DNA of 17,110 nucleotides, from positions 1-17,110 of the forward strand of contig DASSIM010000117.1 of NCBI GenBank assembly GCA_035691865.1, read 5' to 3'. Positions 7,294-13,748 of the stretch are shown piece by piece. A program made the translations under genes and the position numbers. The DNA comes from Nitrosopolaris sp035691865 (GTDB taxonomy: Archaea > Thermoproteota > Nitrososphaeria > Nitrososphaerales > Nitrososphaeraceae). Within the stretch, counting starts at the first letter, position 1, and the number at the start of each line of letters is the position of its first letter. The notes under the pieces are model-generated. The model worked only from the letters and a program-made list of their open reading frames with translations, did no database searches and was not told the origin of the DNA.

Positions 7294-7608
7294 ATGGCAA
7301 TAGAACCCCGTCTAGTTACAGTAGGATCAATCATTACTCTCATTCTGGCATCTGCTGCTACTACTAGCATAGTGTATGGACAAACAGGCGTTATTGACGT
7401 AAAGCTAGAGAACTTTATGATCCTGTAACAAGACACCAAAATACAGTTACCAAAAGGATTCATATGGAAACTAGCTGACGCAGCTAAAACGAAGGTCATG
7501 CACGCTAAATTGCTGTACATTCAACGAAACAAGAATGAAACCATAGTTTCAGTGATAAAAAGACTATTTGGAGAACATATTACATCAAGACTGGTGAAAA
7601 CACAGTAG
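7294..7608 (+). pseudogene. Small exported protein gene interrupted by an in-frame TAA
   Basis: ATG 7294 opens a frame with a clear signal peptide (RLVTVGSIITLILASAATTS, then IVYGQ) followed by GVIDVKLENFMIL and TAA at 7426-7428 (codon 45). The same frame then stays open for 59 more codons to TAG 7606-7608, beginning QDTKIQLPKGFIWKLADA. The join reads naturally: VDVKLENFxxxxDTxQLPKG resembles the first strands of cupredoxin-type domains ('v.i.nF.f.PdtIkvpaG'). The copper ligands cannot be confirmed, and the later part is Lys/Arg-rich and unlike a cupredoxin C-terminus, so the family is a guess. Either a nonsense mutation killed it or only a 44-aa exported peptide is made. Confidence 0.45.
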
Positions 7609-7780
7609 AGAATTATCATTCAGATCTATAGCCTACAACATCCATAGCTGACCAATCTTATTCTAATATTCAGTGGTTTCTACTAAGCCATACAAATCCT
7701 CTTTTTAGGATAAGAATTTAGCACGGACTGACTGAAGAAGGAAAAAATTGAATTCTAAAAGGTTGGATAGGCATTCTGAT

Positions 7781-8728
7781 CTAGTGTCTTCCGAATTTAT
7801 AGGTAGTTCCCACACTGTTTTGTATAAAAGCGCTAGACATGTTTCTGTCTATTTCATTCACAGCTTTCAATCCAGAACAATGGCAAGGAATAAGAAATCT
7901 AGGCTTTAGCCTCTCTAGTTCATCAATTGTTCTAGGAATAATTGATTCAAAGGTCCCACCTGTTAGGTGCATTCCTCCGATGACTGCATAGATTCTATCT
8001 TCACCAGTTAGTTCCTTTGCATAGTTGAGTATATTTATAATTCCTGCATGTGCGCAACCTGTGATAACCACTAGCCCCTTGTCTTTGATACTTAAAACAA
8101 TAGCCTGATCATCTTTGATTAATGGATCATTTTCTATCTTTCCATCTACCTCAGAATAATGATTAGGGAATCCCTTTTCGAAATCATTGGTCCTAGGTAT
8201 TTCTCCTGTAACAAGAACACTGTCATCGATCCACAAGCTAGGAGACTGTTTTTCTACGATATTGTATCCAGCCTGAATCAGTGTAAATCTGTTGGGTGCA
8301 GGCAAATTTATCATTCTACCATCCTGAAACTTTACCAGCCTCTTTCTAAATGCATGTTGGTGAAGAAGTAGCGGAATTTTTTGTCTTGCACTCATTTTCT
8401 TTCTAATATTGAGCAAACCTCCAGCATGGTCAATGTGTCCATGACTTGAAACTAGTAGCTCACAGTAAGACAAGTCCAAGCCTACCACATCTGCATTGTG
8501 ACCTGCGGCTAACGGACTTAGACCGGAATCAAATAATAGTATATGCTCTGTTCCATTTATTTCCAATTTTAGAGCTACAGCAAATCCGTGTTCTGCTACT
8601 AGAGGTCGTTCAAACCAATTTTCACCTAGAGATGGACGATATGCCACTTGGGTGTGAGGTAGGAGTATATCCACATTGTTATCTGCCAAACAGATAACCT
8701 CCACCTTCTCAAGGTCTTTCAAGGGCAT
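7781..8728 (-). CDS. Metallo-beta-lactamase fold hydrolase of the COG1237 type
   Basis: 315 aa, ATG start. The MBL signature SSHGHIDHAGGL (HxHxDH at 96-101) lies after LLFDSGL (65-70), which is the second-strand Asp motif. Further metal-ligand regions are TGCAHAG (His227), GGMHLTGG (His254) and IPCHCSG (His283). This set of motifs (GCAHAGI.N, GG.HL, HC.G) marks the COG1237 branch, often annotated as a 7,8-dihydropterin-6-methyl-4-(ribofuranosyl)-aminobenzene 5'-phosphate synthase-like protein, tied in archaea to methanopterin-type cofactor synthesis. Exact substrate is not provable here. No signal peptide, so cytoplasmic. Length and motif order are normal for the family and the gene looks intact. 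It stands alone, with no partner cofactor genes visible. Confidence 0.85.
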   Translation of the reverse strand: MPLKDLEKVEVICLADNNVDILLPHTQVAYRPSLGENWFERPLVAEHGFAVALKLEINGTEHILLFDSGLSPLAAGHNADVVGLDLSYCELLVSSHGHIDHAGGLLNIRKKMSARQKIPLLLHQHAFRKRLVKFQDGRMINLPAPNRFTLIQAGYNIVEKQSPSLWIDDSVLVTGEIPRTNDFEKGFPNHYSEVDGKIENDPLIKDDQAIVLSIKDKGLVVITGCAHAGIINILNYAKELTGEDRIYAVIGGMHLTGGTFESIIPRTIDELERLKPRFLIPCHCSGLKAVNEIDRNMSSAFIQNSVGTTYKFGRH

Positions 8729-9069
8729 ATCTAATCTTGTAATTACTGCTTAGTAAGGATTTATTGAATGTTCGGTCACTACTTCATAATACAGGGATGA
8801 TGCCGCTTTTACAGAATAAAGTGACGCCCAGTCTTACATTATTATATTAAATTCGATAAGATGCAATTGTTGTATTTACCAATTCTATTACTGGTAGGTA
8901 CGATCGTCTGCCAGTCCTTATCGTTTACTCCCTTATAGGCCTCTCTGAAGTGAGAATTTCTTATACCCTGAATAACCAATTTGAAAAATTTTCTGGACTT
9001 TCATATTTTTCCTAAATGTTTGGTGCCAGTTAATATTTACGTCAATCTAGGATTTTTTTTATCTTCTAC
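8729..9069. other. Intergenic region with an orphan signal-peptide-like mini-ORF
   Basis: About 340 bases without a supported gene. On the plus strand 8861-8938 encodes 25 residues, MQLLYLPILLLVGTIVCQSL then SFTPL and TAG, with an AT-rich stretch just before the ATG. It looks like an orphan secretion signal whose mature part has been lost, or chance. The remainder shows nothing recognisable. Confidence 0.3.
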
Positions 9070-9360
9070 CTACAATCTAATTATCAAAGGAATTGGAATG
9101 ACTGTGTTATGTTTTTTCGCAATTGATAATATTTCTGGAATCCCTGATTCAGGTGCACTAAATGAAATTGTATAAACTTTACCATCTTTAATCACATATG
9201 TTTCCATAGCAAATAAACCAAAGCTTCTTGTTATGTATTGGATCTGTATACTGGGCTGACCTCCGACAGTTAGTGCTGTTGAATAAGACAGATGGTGAGG
9301 AGATAATTGAATATCAACCGAAACCGAGGCTGAGAGAGAATAAGTTCTTGAAGTATGCAC
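9070..9360 (-). pseudogene. PsbP-like protein remnant with C-terminal frameshift in an A6 run
   Basis: A GTG-started frame of 96 aa. The core FAMETYVIKDGKVYTISFS, followed by APESGIPEILSIAKK, matches the last strands and start of the final helix of PsbP-like domain proteins that I recall from Thaumarchaeota. At an A6 run (T6 on the plus strand, 9112-9117) the frame goes on as HNTVIPIPLIIRL, unlike the family. The other frame across the run gives NITQSFQFL and stops at 9084-9086, which matches the usual '..KMIDSFQ' ending. So a one-base homopolymer slip, real or a sequencing error, probably altered the terminus. The frame is open upstream to about 9410 without a good start, so the N-terminus also seems lost. 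PsbP-like archaeal proteins are exported; their role is unknown. Confidence 0.5.
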
Positions 9361-9520
9361 ATCGAATATTGATGATATTGATAATATGAGCAGTTTAGGA
9401 TGAGGGCATTGATCTCAACAATTTTCATATTCCCATACTTTTTCCGGTGCGTGATACCAATAAGAATAACAAATAAGGATTAATATCAACCTTTTTCATA
9501 ACCTTATATCGGTTTTAGTT

Positions 9521-9634
9521 ATGGCTAGGATAATAAAAAAAGATGGTCGGGACTACTGTTTAGATTGCAGTGAATTTATCCCAAGCATTCGGGAGCATCT
9601 AAAAGCCCGTCATGCTGACCCAAATCAGACATAA
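9521..9634 (+). CDS. 37-aa C2H2 zinc-finger-like microprotein
   Basis: ATG start, 37 codons, TAA. The sequence MARIIKKDGRDYCLDCSEFI continues PSIREHLKARHADPNQT. Cys13, Cys16, His26 and His31 make a C-x2-C-x9-H-x4-H pattern, and the segment EHLKARH has the look of the zinc-finger helix. The spacing between the second Cys and first His is shorter than the classical x12, so this is zinc-finger-like rather than a canonical finger. The basic N-terminus (RIIKKDGR) would suit nucleic-acid contact. A TATA-like CCTTATATC lies 11-19 nt upstream. One-finger microproteins of this sort occur widely in archaea; the target is unknown. It stands alone. Confidence 0.6.
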   Translation: MARIIKKDGRDYCLDCSEFIPSIREHLKARHADPNQT

Positions 9635-9845
9635 GGGTTATCCAGTACTGTATCGACCCTCATTGCCCTTTAAAAACTAGATTCGCATAAGTAAAACGGT
9701 AGGCCATTATAATCCTGCGTTACTGCTAGGTTCTGACTTCACAGAAATAGCATCTTTTGTCCGTACCGGAGCAATAATCATTCATACTATGGCAAGCAAC
9801 ATGAAGCACACTCGAAAGCGAGCAACGTCTACGTTTCTTAATTTG
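9635..9845. other. Short region with a weak plus-strand mini-ORF
   Basis: No supported gene. A plus-strand frame at 9789-9887 encodes 32 residues: MASNMKHTRKRATSTFLNLS then FLIIFLPAFKLI. It has a basic start and a hydrophobic end, like a membrane peptide, but it overlaps the minus-strand remnant at 9846-9962 and has no promoter I can see. Confidence 0.25.
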
Positions 9846-9962
9846 TCATTTCTTATTATTTTTCTTCCAGCATTCAAGCTCATCTAATAATCTGGTAAGA
9901 ATACAATCCATAGTTTCACCATAAAACGATATTTCCTTACCGATCCTTCCATGTGCTAGGAC
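9846..9962 (-). pseudogene. Possible antitoxin-like (ribbon-helix-helix style) C-terminal remnant
   Basis: A minus-strand frame between TAG 9963-9965 and TGA 9846-9848 encodes 38 residues with no start codon near its beginning: VLAHGRIGKEISFYGETMDC then ILTRLLDELECWKKNNKK. The pattern 'HGR.G.....GET.D.ILTRLLDELE' resembles the C-terminal part of small archaeal VapB/CopG-type antitoxins ('HGk.GeTyDdVl.rLLDe'). The N-terminal DNA-binding strand is lacking and no toxin partner is nearby, so it is probably a decayed fragment. The match is by eye only. Confidence 0.35.
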
Positions 9963-9967
9963 CTAAA

Positions 9968-9977
9968 CTCTATAAAG
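9968..9977 (+). promoter_or_regulatory. TATA box of the 51-aa microprotein gene
   Basis: CTCTATAAAG lies about 46-55 nt before ATG 10023. With the usual TATA-to-start distance of about 25 nt, transcription would begin near 10000, leaving a leader of about 20-25 nt that carries the GAGGAAG ribosome site. Confidence 0.5.
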
Positions 9978-10012
9978 GAATATTTCCACTATAGTAGTTA
10001 CGGATAATATCC

Positions 10013-10019
10013 GAGGAAG
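10013..10019 (+). promoter_or_regulatory. Shine-Dalgarno site for the 10023 ORF
   Basis: GAGGAAG sits directly before ATG 10023, with GAGG 6 nt from the start codon. It is the clearest RBS in a window where most genes look leaderless, and it supports the start chosen. Confidence 0.5.
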
Positions 10020-10022
10020 AAA

Positions 10023-10178
10023 ATGACAGACTACGTATTTGAAGCAACGATTAGAGATTATATAGAGCACAAATTGATCCCGGAATTAGAACAGAATACA
10101 AGGCGAAAAAATCATGCAATGATTTATTTCTTGCTTGGAAAACTGGTTATGCTTTCAGAACTGCTTAGTGCTCGTTAG
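10023..10178 (+). CDS. 51-aa helical microprotein with promoter and RBS
   Basis: ATG start, 51 codons, TAG. The sequence MTDYVFEATIRDYIEHKLIP continues ELEQNTRRKNHAMIYFLLGK and ends LVMLSELLSAR. It reads as two or three amphipathic helices, the last hydrophobic. A TATA box (9968-9977) and GAGG RBS precede it at proper distances, which is the best expression evidence in this part of the window. The family is not recognised. The TAG stop is followed in the same frame by an open stretch homologous to the secreted protein at 13273-13536 (see 10179-10382), so a rearrangement joined the two. Whether the ORF's own C-terminus is native or cut at the junction is unclear. Confidence 0.6.
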   Translation: MTDYVFEATIRDYIEHKLIPELEQNTRRKNHAMIYFLLGKLVMLSELLSAR

Positions 10179-10382
10179 AGTGGTGATAAAAACAGCATAA
10201 AAGTTGACCACCAGATCAATCAACTTAATCAGTGCACAGGCGTACCACAAGACAATCTTAGGACTCTATCAGTAGAACAGCCCAGTGGTACGGTATGTGT
10301 TAATCAAGGCGACTCTGCAGATCAGAATCGTTATCCGCTACTAGTCAATCGCGATCAGGAGTTGCCCATAATGGAAGCTTAG
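10179..10382 (+). pseudogene. Signal-less partial duplicate of the small secreted protein at 13273
   Basis: From about 10186 the DNA closely matches 13385 onward, beginning ATAAAAACAGCATAAAAGT in both, for about 150 bases. The open frame reads NSIKVDHQINQLNQCTGVP, then QDNLRTLSVEQPSGTVCVNQ, and runs past the original end to TAG 10380-10382 after a new tail. The signal peptide and start codon of the parent are absent. The frame follows directly after the stop of the 51-aa ORF, so without readthrough it is not translated. The two conserved cysteines are kept. High identity and an abrupt left breakpoint mean the copy is fairly recent. Confidence 0.65.
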
Positions 10383-10833
10383 CACAATCAATTTGACCAT
10401 CGAACTCATCTTTTTTACACCCTCTCGCCCTGATAAATTCAGAGCCCAGTTAGCGACACCGGTAATTCGTAGGGACAATTGCATAGCCTGTTAACTTAGA
10501 GACATTTTTAGTTAACTTAGGGACATGAATATCATAAACCATTATCATTTGATGCATACATTGGAAATACTGAGGTAGTATAAGATAGTATAATTGCGGA
10601 CGTACCTGAATCTTTACTACCATCATCTGTACGTATGCTCCTTCTGAGAGTCTAGAATTCCTGTTTTAGAATTACTCGCAGGGCTTCGGGGATAATCTCA
10701 AGTTAGAAATGCACTTTAAGCCATGTAATTTCATAACTAGTTGACAATAATCTCTCGGTACAGATGATGTGCTATACTTTCAAGATCTATTCACATTGCA
10801 TTTATATCCTGCAATCAAATGACATCTATGTGC
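10383..10833. other. Intergenic region with a 21-nt spaced direct repeat
   Basis: About 450 bases with no supported gene. It contains the tandem motif TTAACTTAGRGACAT at about 10492 and 10513. A minus-strand frame of 58 codons covers part of it, but it has no recognisable content and runs through the repeats, so I treat it as chance. Confidence 0.35.
10492..10527 (+). repeat. Tandem 15-nt motif, possibly a relic of an insertion-sequence end
   Basis: TTAACTTAGAGACAT and TTAACTTAGGGACAT occur 21 nt apart. Multiple short direct repeats ending in GGGACA are a feature of termini of IS21-family elements, which is the only reason for suggesting an IS end. No istA/istB-like gene and no inverted partner were found in the window. 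A loosely similar pair (GTAAAGTTATGGACATG and GTAAAAATCGGGACATG) lies at about 12199-12240. Confidence 0.35.
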
Positions 10834-11035
10834 TTATTTTCCTCTAATAGTTCCGCCCCCAACAGTACTACCACTATTAATAGCGACAGAACCAATTTGA
10901 AATGAATTTACCATTTGCTGAATCATAGGAAGGTTTTGTGTATATTCTGTTTGCTTTGCCAAGGGATAAATTGCACTATGCAGTGATAATCAGAGGCTTT
11001 GAAAAGATATGCTTATGTATTTACTGATAATCTGG
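10834..11035 (-). pseudogene. C-terminal remnant of a second PsbP-like protein, frameshifted
   Basis: The minus frame 10989 to TAA 10834-10836 reads IYPLAKQTEYTQNLPMIQQM then VNSFQIGSVAINSGSTVGGG and ends IRGK. 'YTQNLPMIQQMVNSFQI' is the closing helix typical of thaumarchaeal PsbP-like proteins ('F..YLPTVQKMIDSFEI'). Just upstream another frame gives AYLFKASDYHCIVQFI, which looks like the preceding strand ('KAYL..Y'), so a frameshift separates them; no start, signal peptide or N-terminal domain remains. The Gly-rich tail after the helix is unusual. Exported role in the parent family; this copy is dead. Confidence 0.5.
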
Positions 11036-11095
11036 ATATGAGAAAACTTCATGTTACTCTTTAGTTAATCCTGAATCGGTCTTGACAATGTATTG

Positions 11096-11911
11096 TCAAT
11101 GGCCAGTACTATTACCAGTTGACGTTGATGTACCTGTATTGCTACCTTTATGATGATGTCCCGTTGTCTGTTGCGTCTGAGCCTGCTGTCCTGCTAGACT
11201 CGGTTGAGACAATTTAAGAGGTGGTGGCGGTGCACCAGTATTGTTAACTGTAGGAAGCGCATTCGTATGATTGACTGGTACCTTAATTATATTTCCAAGG
11301 GACGCTGTACCAGGGTTGTTACTTGGACTCGTGGCACTCCCTACTGTGCCTGCTTTGTTTGAACCAGAGTTGCCGAAAGGATTTAGGGTACAGTTTAGAG
11401 GGATAGGGTCTTTCTTACTGCATCCAGGAGGATTGTCTGAAGTCGTCATCGCAATAGAATTGCCAGTGTTATTATTTCCTGGAAGCGCAGATGTGACGTT
11501 TCTTACTGGATTGAATATGCTCGTTTTTCCAGTGTTATCACCTGAAGGAGGAAGCACACTTCCTGCTGGAGTGGGCAGGCCAGTTTGCCCGTTAGTTATT
11601 GGCCCAGTGTTGTTGCCTGAAGGAGGAAGCGCATTCGTTCGTGCTGCGCCACCCGACGTGAGGTAGCGTGGGGAGCAATTGCTAGGCGGGTTTGTATCGT
11701 CACATGTAGTACAAAAGACTAGCAAAACCCGCCCGGTGACGCTTGACAGGGTAGGTTGACAGCATTCTGTCTGGCCTGGTGGTAAACCTTGGCCTGTATG
11801 GCAGGTTATCGGTCCCAATTTTGGTGGTTTCGCAAATACCTCAAATTTCGCAACTGAACTATATATCAAAATGACAAGCAGGACTACAAAAACTACAGCC
11901 TTACTGGGCAC
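11096..11911 (-). CDS. Secreted Asn/Thr/Pro-rich repeat protein with N-terminal Cys-rich domain
   Basis: Taken from GTG 11911 (271 aa), because the encoded start MPSKAVVFVVLLVILIYSSV is a perfect signal peptide. The frame is open to TTG 12070, which would add 53 residues before the membrane segment (324 aa total). After the signal, a compact domain holds eight cysteines (CHTGQGLPPGQTECC, then FCTTC and NCS). The rest is disordered: LPPSGNNTG, LPPSGDNTG, LPGNNNTG and LPTVNNTG are repeats of one unit with N-x-T sequons, and it ends in a His/Ser/Thr-rich tail. The DNA of the units is also repeated (about 35 bp copies at 11235, 11463, 11529 and 11604). Probably a surface or matrix protein, heavily N-glycosylated; no enzyme motif. 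Confidence 0.7.
   Translation of the reverse strand: MPSKAVVFVVLLVILIYSSVAKFEVFAKPPKLGPITCHTGQGLPPGQTECCQPTLSSVTGRVLLVFCTTCDDTNPPSNCSPRYLTSGGAARTNALPPSGNNTGPITNGQTGLPTPAGSVLPPSGDNTGKTSIFNPVRNVTSALPGNNNTGNSIAMTTSDNPPGCSKKDPIPLNCTLNPFGNSGSNKAGTVGSATSPSNNPGTASLGNIIKVPVNHTNALPTVNNTGAPPPPLKLSQPSLAGQQAQTQQTTGHHHKGSNTGTSTSTGNSTGH
11235..11638. repeat. Four degenerate ~35-bp direct repeats inside the secreted protein gene
   Basis: Copies begin CCAGTGTT(G/A)T... and include GGAGGAAGC(G/A)CA or similar at about 11235, 11463, 11529 and 11604. The 11529 and 11604 copies are nearly identical and 75 nt apart (25 codons). They encode the LPPSG(N/D)NTG unit. In-frame spacing means the tract can grow or shrink by recombination without breaking the gene. 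Confidence 0.6.
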
Positions 11912-12070
11912 AGGAAATGGTTGCTGATAGGACTTATTAAGGATTTTTGGAAAATCAGATGGGGAAGACCTAATTAATGTAACTTTCCTCTTTGGGACTG
12001 CATGATCAAAGGCATATCGTGAAAACCTTTGGAAATGCTCATAAAGTGATCGGATCTCAACAAATAACAA

Positions 12071-12414
12071 CTAGCCAGACATATCTTACTTGGACTCCCC
12101 TGAAGAGTCCTATAAGTGAGGTCTTAAACCAAACTTATGCTTCATTATGGCATCTATTACGACATTTTGACTCTGGTAAATCTTAGGGTCATTTATTGTA
12201 AAGTTATGGACATGGGCAACTGTAAAAATCGGGACATGCTATTTTTACACTCTGAAACGGAAGACGTTTAGTTGACGAGACGATGGTGTAGCCACGAAAT
12301 CAAGTTGCATAACCCAGTCAGAATAGTTCAGACCCAAATGAGTCCTTGAAGAAAGAAATGAAGAGATTGCTTTGGGTTGTGTATCCCTATGTTTTTCCTA
12401 ATGTAGATTCTGAA
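12071..12414. other. Intergenic region with spaced GGACATG repeats
   Basis: About 340 bases upstream of the repeat-protein gene with no supported coding region. At about 12199-12240 two related motifs (GTAAAGTTATGGACATG and GTAAAAATCGGGACATG) lie about 24 nt apart, followed by CTATTTTTACAC. They recall the repeat at 10492-10527. A plus-strand frame here (11992-12186) is the antisense of the gene's 5' part and has no content. Confidence 0.35.
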
Positions 12415-12667
12415 TTATGTGGTCCTTGTTGAAAGTGTTAGTTGAGCCTGGTGAGTTCCGTACTTGCTGAGTGAATCTGATTGAGCGATTTTTATCAGTT
12501 GTTGATTTACGATATTGCTCTTTGAAGTGTCATCATTATGGTTTGTATTTAGTTGCTGATTGCTTAACGGTGCCTGTACTTTGTTTATTTGTATCACCAA
12601 CTCTGTCAACTAATTGTTGAACACTACCAAGATTGTTGAAGATAGATATAGTTTGCAATACATGAAA
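12415..12667 (-). pseudogene. Gln/Asn/Ser/Thr-rich open frames, possibly a broken secreted-protein gene
   Basis: Two overlapping minus-strand frames look protein-like. One (12667 to TAA 12536-12538) reads FNNLGSVQQLVDRVGDTNKQ then STGTVKQSATKYKP. The other (TTG 12609 to TAA 12415-12417, 64 aa) reads LSNQQLNTNHNDDTSKSNIV and on to AQLTLSTRTT. A frameshift in the overlap would make one chain rich in Q/N/S/T, like mature parts of local secreted proteins. No signal peptide is present in either, and low-complexity composition can keep several frames open, so this may be a decayed gene or chance. Confidence 0.25.
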
Positions 12668-12835
12668 CTATATCGCAACTATGCCAAAGCGCGCAATGGG
12701 TTCGAACCAGGTCCAAAACACGGCTTAAGATATACAGACGGTTTGTATTTAGTGTGCGCATTTTTTAGAGCAACTCAGAAACTGTTTATCTGTCTTACGA
12801 TTGGTCTAATTCGCGGATATAAAAGGGAGATATAG

Positions 12836-13232
12836 ATTGTTAGAAAGAATAAAAGGAAACCCAGTATCTATTGTATAATCGGATATACGCATTCTGAATT
12901 CCTGGTGTTTACTGCGCTCTGTATGTGGCGATTTAAATGGTTTACAAAAAAATGGATCGAGACAAGCACGAAATAAATAACCTCGAACCTAATGCAAAAT
13001 GTTTGTCCGGCATTTATTCCGAAGGATGGTCTATTGATATGGAGCTGCACATTGTCAAATAAATAGGATTGGTAATTATACAGCCTAGTTATTATCGATA
13101 AATATCTGTCATACAACAACTATTATTCTCTTTATTAGATCAAGCGATTTTCTGACTATAATCTTTCTAAAGAATTTATCAGAGTTTGAATATATCGACA
13201 ATTTCTCCTATAGTGTTAGCACTTGCTGTGAA
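12836..13232. other. Intergenic region with one weak 41-aa ORF
   Basis: About 400 bases. The plus-strand ORF 12937-13062 is listed separately. A minus-strand frame (12868-13119, 83 codons) is rich in Ile, Tyr and Phe without domain or start signals, and is treated as chance. The last bases lead into the TATA-like box at 13240-13249. Confidence 0.3.
12937..13062 (+). CDS. Possible 41-aa hypothetical protein
   Basis: ATG start, TAA stop; an in-frame TAA lies just upstream, so the start is confined to this ATG or the one five codons on. Sequence: MVYKKMDRDKHEINNLEPNA then KCLSGIYSEGWSIDMELHIVK. The composition is ordinary for a soluble protein. There is no clear promoter at the right distance and no recognised family. 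It may be a remnant. Confidence 0.3.
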   Translation: MVYKKMDRDKHEINNLEPNAKCLSGIYSEGWSIDMELHIVK

Positions 13233-13239
13233 GCACTCC

Positions 13240-13249
13240 AAATATACAA
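13240..13249 (+). promoter_or_regulatory. TATA-like box of the 13273 gene
   Basis: AAATATACAA lies 24-33 nt before the TTG start at 13273, the spacing expected for a leaderless archaeal transcript. This promoter is absent from the duplicated copy at 10179. Confidence 0.45.
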
Positions 13250-13272
13250 TAGTTGACGATAGTCTCTGAGAA

Positions 13273-13536
13273 TTGAACCACAACGTAACTTTTGCAATCG
13301 TAGCTATCGTCGCAGCTATGACTCTGACAGCAGTAGCATTCGCTATACCACAACAAGCTTTAGCATACAAACACCACAACAATCATAAAAACAGCATAAA
13401 AGTGGACCAACAGATCAATCAACTTAACCAATGCACAGGCGTACCATTAGACAATATTAGGACTCTATCAGTAGAACAGTCCAGCGGTACACTATGCGTT
13501 AACCAAGGCAACAATTCAGCTGACATACACCGCTGA
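13273..13536 (+). CDS. Small secreted two-cysteine protein (parent of the 10179 copy)
   Basis: 87 aa from TTG, the earliest start allowed by an in-frame TGA two codons upstream. Residues 1-31 are a signal peptide (AIVAIVAAMTLTAVAFA core, likely cleaved after QQALA). A short His/Asn stretch (KHHNNHKN) follows, then the conserved part KVDQQINQLNQCTGVP and LSVEQSSGTLCVNQGN. Cys54 and Cys75 probably form one disulfide. The conserved part is duplicated at 10186-10338, and a trace of the signal region may recur near 13909. It has its own TATA-like box and a downstream T7 run (13552-13558) that can end transcription. Function unknown; the family appears locally amplified. Confidence 0.68.
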   Translation: MNHNVTFAIVAIVAAMTLTAVAFAIPQQALAYKHHNNHKNSIKVDQQINQLNQCTGVPLDNIRTLSVEQSSGTLCVNQGNNSADIHR

Positions 13537-13551
13537 TATCCTTCCCTATTA

Positions 13552-13558
13552 TTTTTTT
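13552..13558 (+). terminator. T7 run after the small secreted protein gene
   Basis: A run of seven T on the coding strand 15 nt after the stop, inside CTATTATTTTTTTAG. Thaumarchaeal transcripts commonly end at such T-tracts without a hairpin. Confidence 0.4.
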
Positions 13559-13700
13559 AGGTGGGGGCGTCCAATTAACTTTCCTAAAGACTCGAATTAT
13601 GTGACAAATCTCTCTTAAATTACAAACCTTCGTAGTAAATAATGCCAATACTTATATGATATAATTCATTCATATTCGTCGCAAGAACTGATTAGTTTCA

Positions 13701-13736
13701 ATTCGTCTGGTTGGAGAAAACACCGACCAGACGAGT
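13701..13736. repeat. Strong 14-bp hairpin
   Basis: The left arm at 13701-13714 contains CGTCTGGTTGG and pairs with the right arm at 13723-13736, which contains CCGACCAGACG. The 11-bp core has one G-U position and three more pairs extend it. The loop is AGAAAACA (8 nt). No T-run follows, so it is not a classic terminator. It may be an RNA structure, a regulatory site or a mobile-element end. Confidence 0.6.
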
Positions 13737-13748
13737 AGATAATATTAC

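Noticed and set aside
7287..7520. 77-codon minus-strand frame.
   Set aside because: Antisense of the exported-protein pseudogene at 7294-7608, whose signal peptide on the plus strand is convincing.
10492..10527. CRISPR-like short repeats.
   Set aside because: Only two copies with a 6-nt gap; no array and no cas genes.
10455..10640. 58-codon minus-strand frame starting with two Met codons.
   Set aside because: Runs through the short tandem repeats and shows no family resemblance; probably chance.
12690..12720. GGGTTCGAACC, resembling a tRNA T-loop.
   Set aside because: The five-base stem needed on either side of TTCGAAC does not pair on either strand, and no acceptor or anticodon arm is present.
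12614..12835. 73-codon plus-strand frame.
   Set aside because: Non-ATG start, no signal peptide or domain, no promoter; composition looks random and it overlaps a minus-strand candidate.
12868..13119. 83-codon minus-strand frame.
   Set aside because: Aromatic and Ile-rich random-looking sequence with no start signal; a plus-strand 41-aa ORF is equally likely here.
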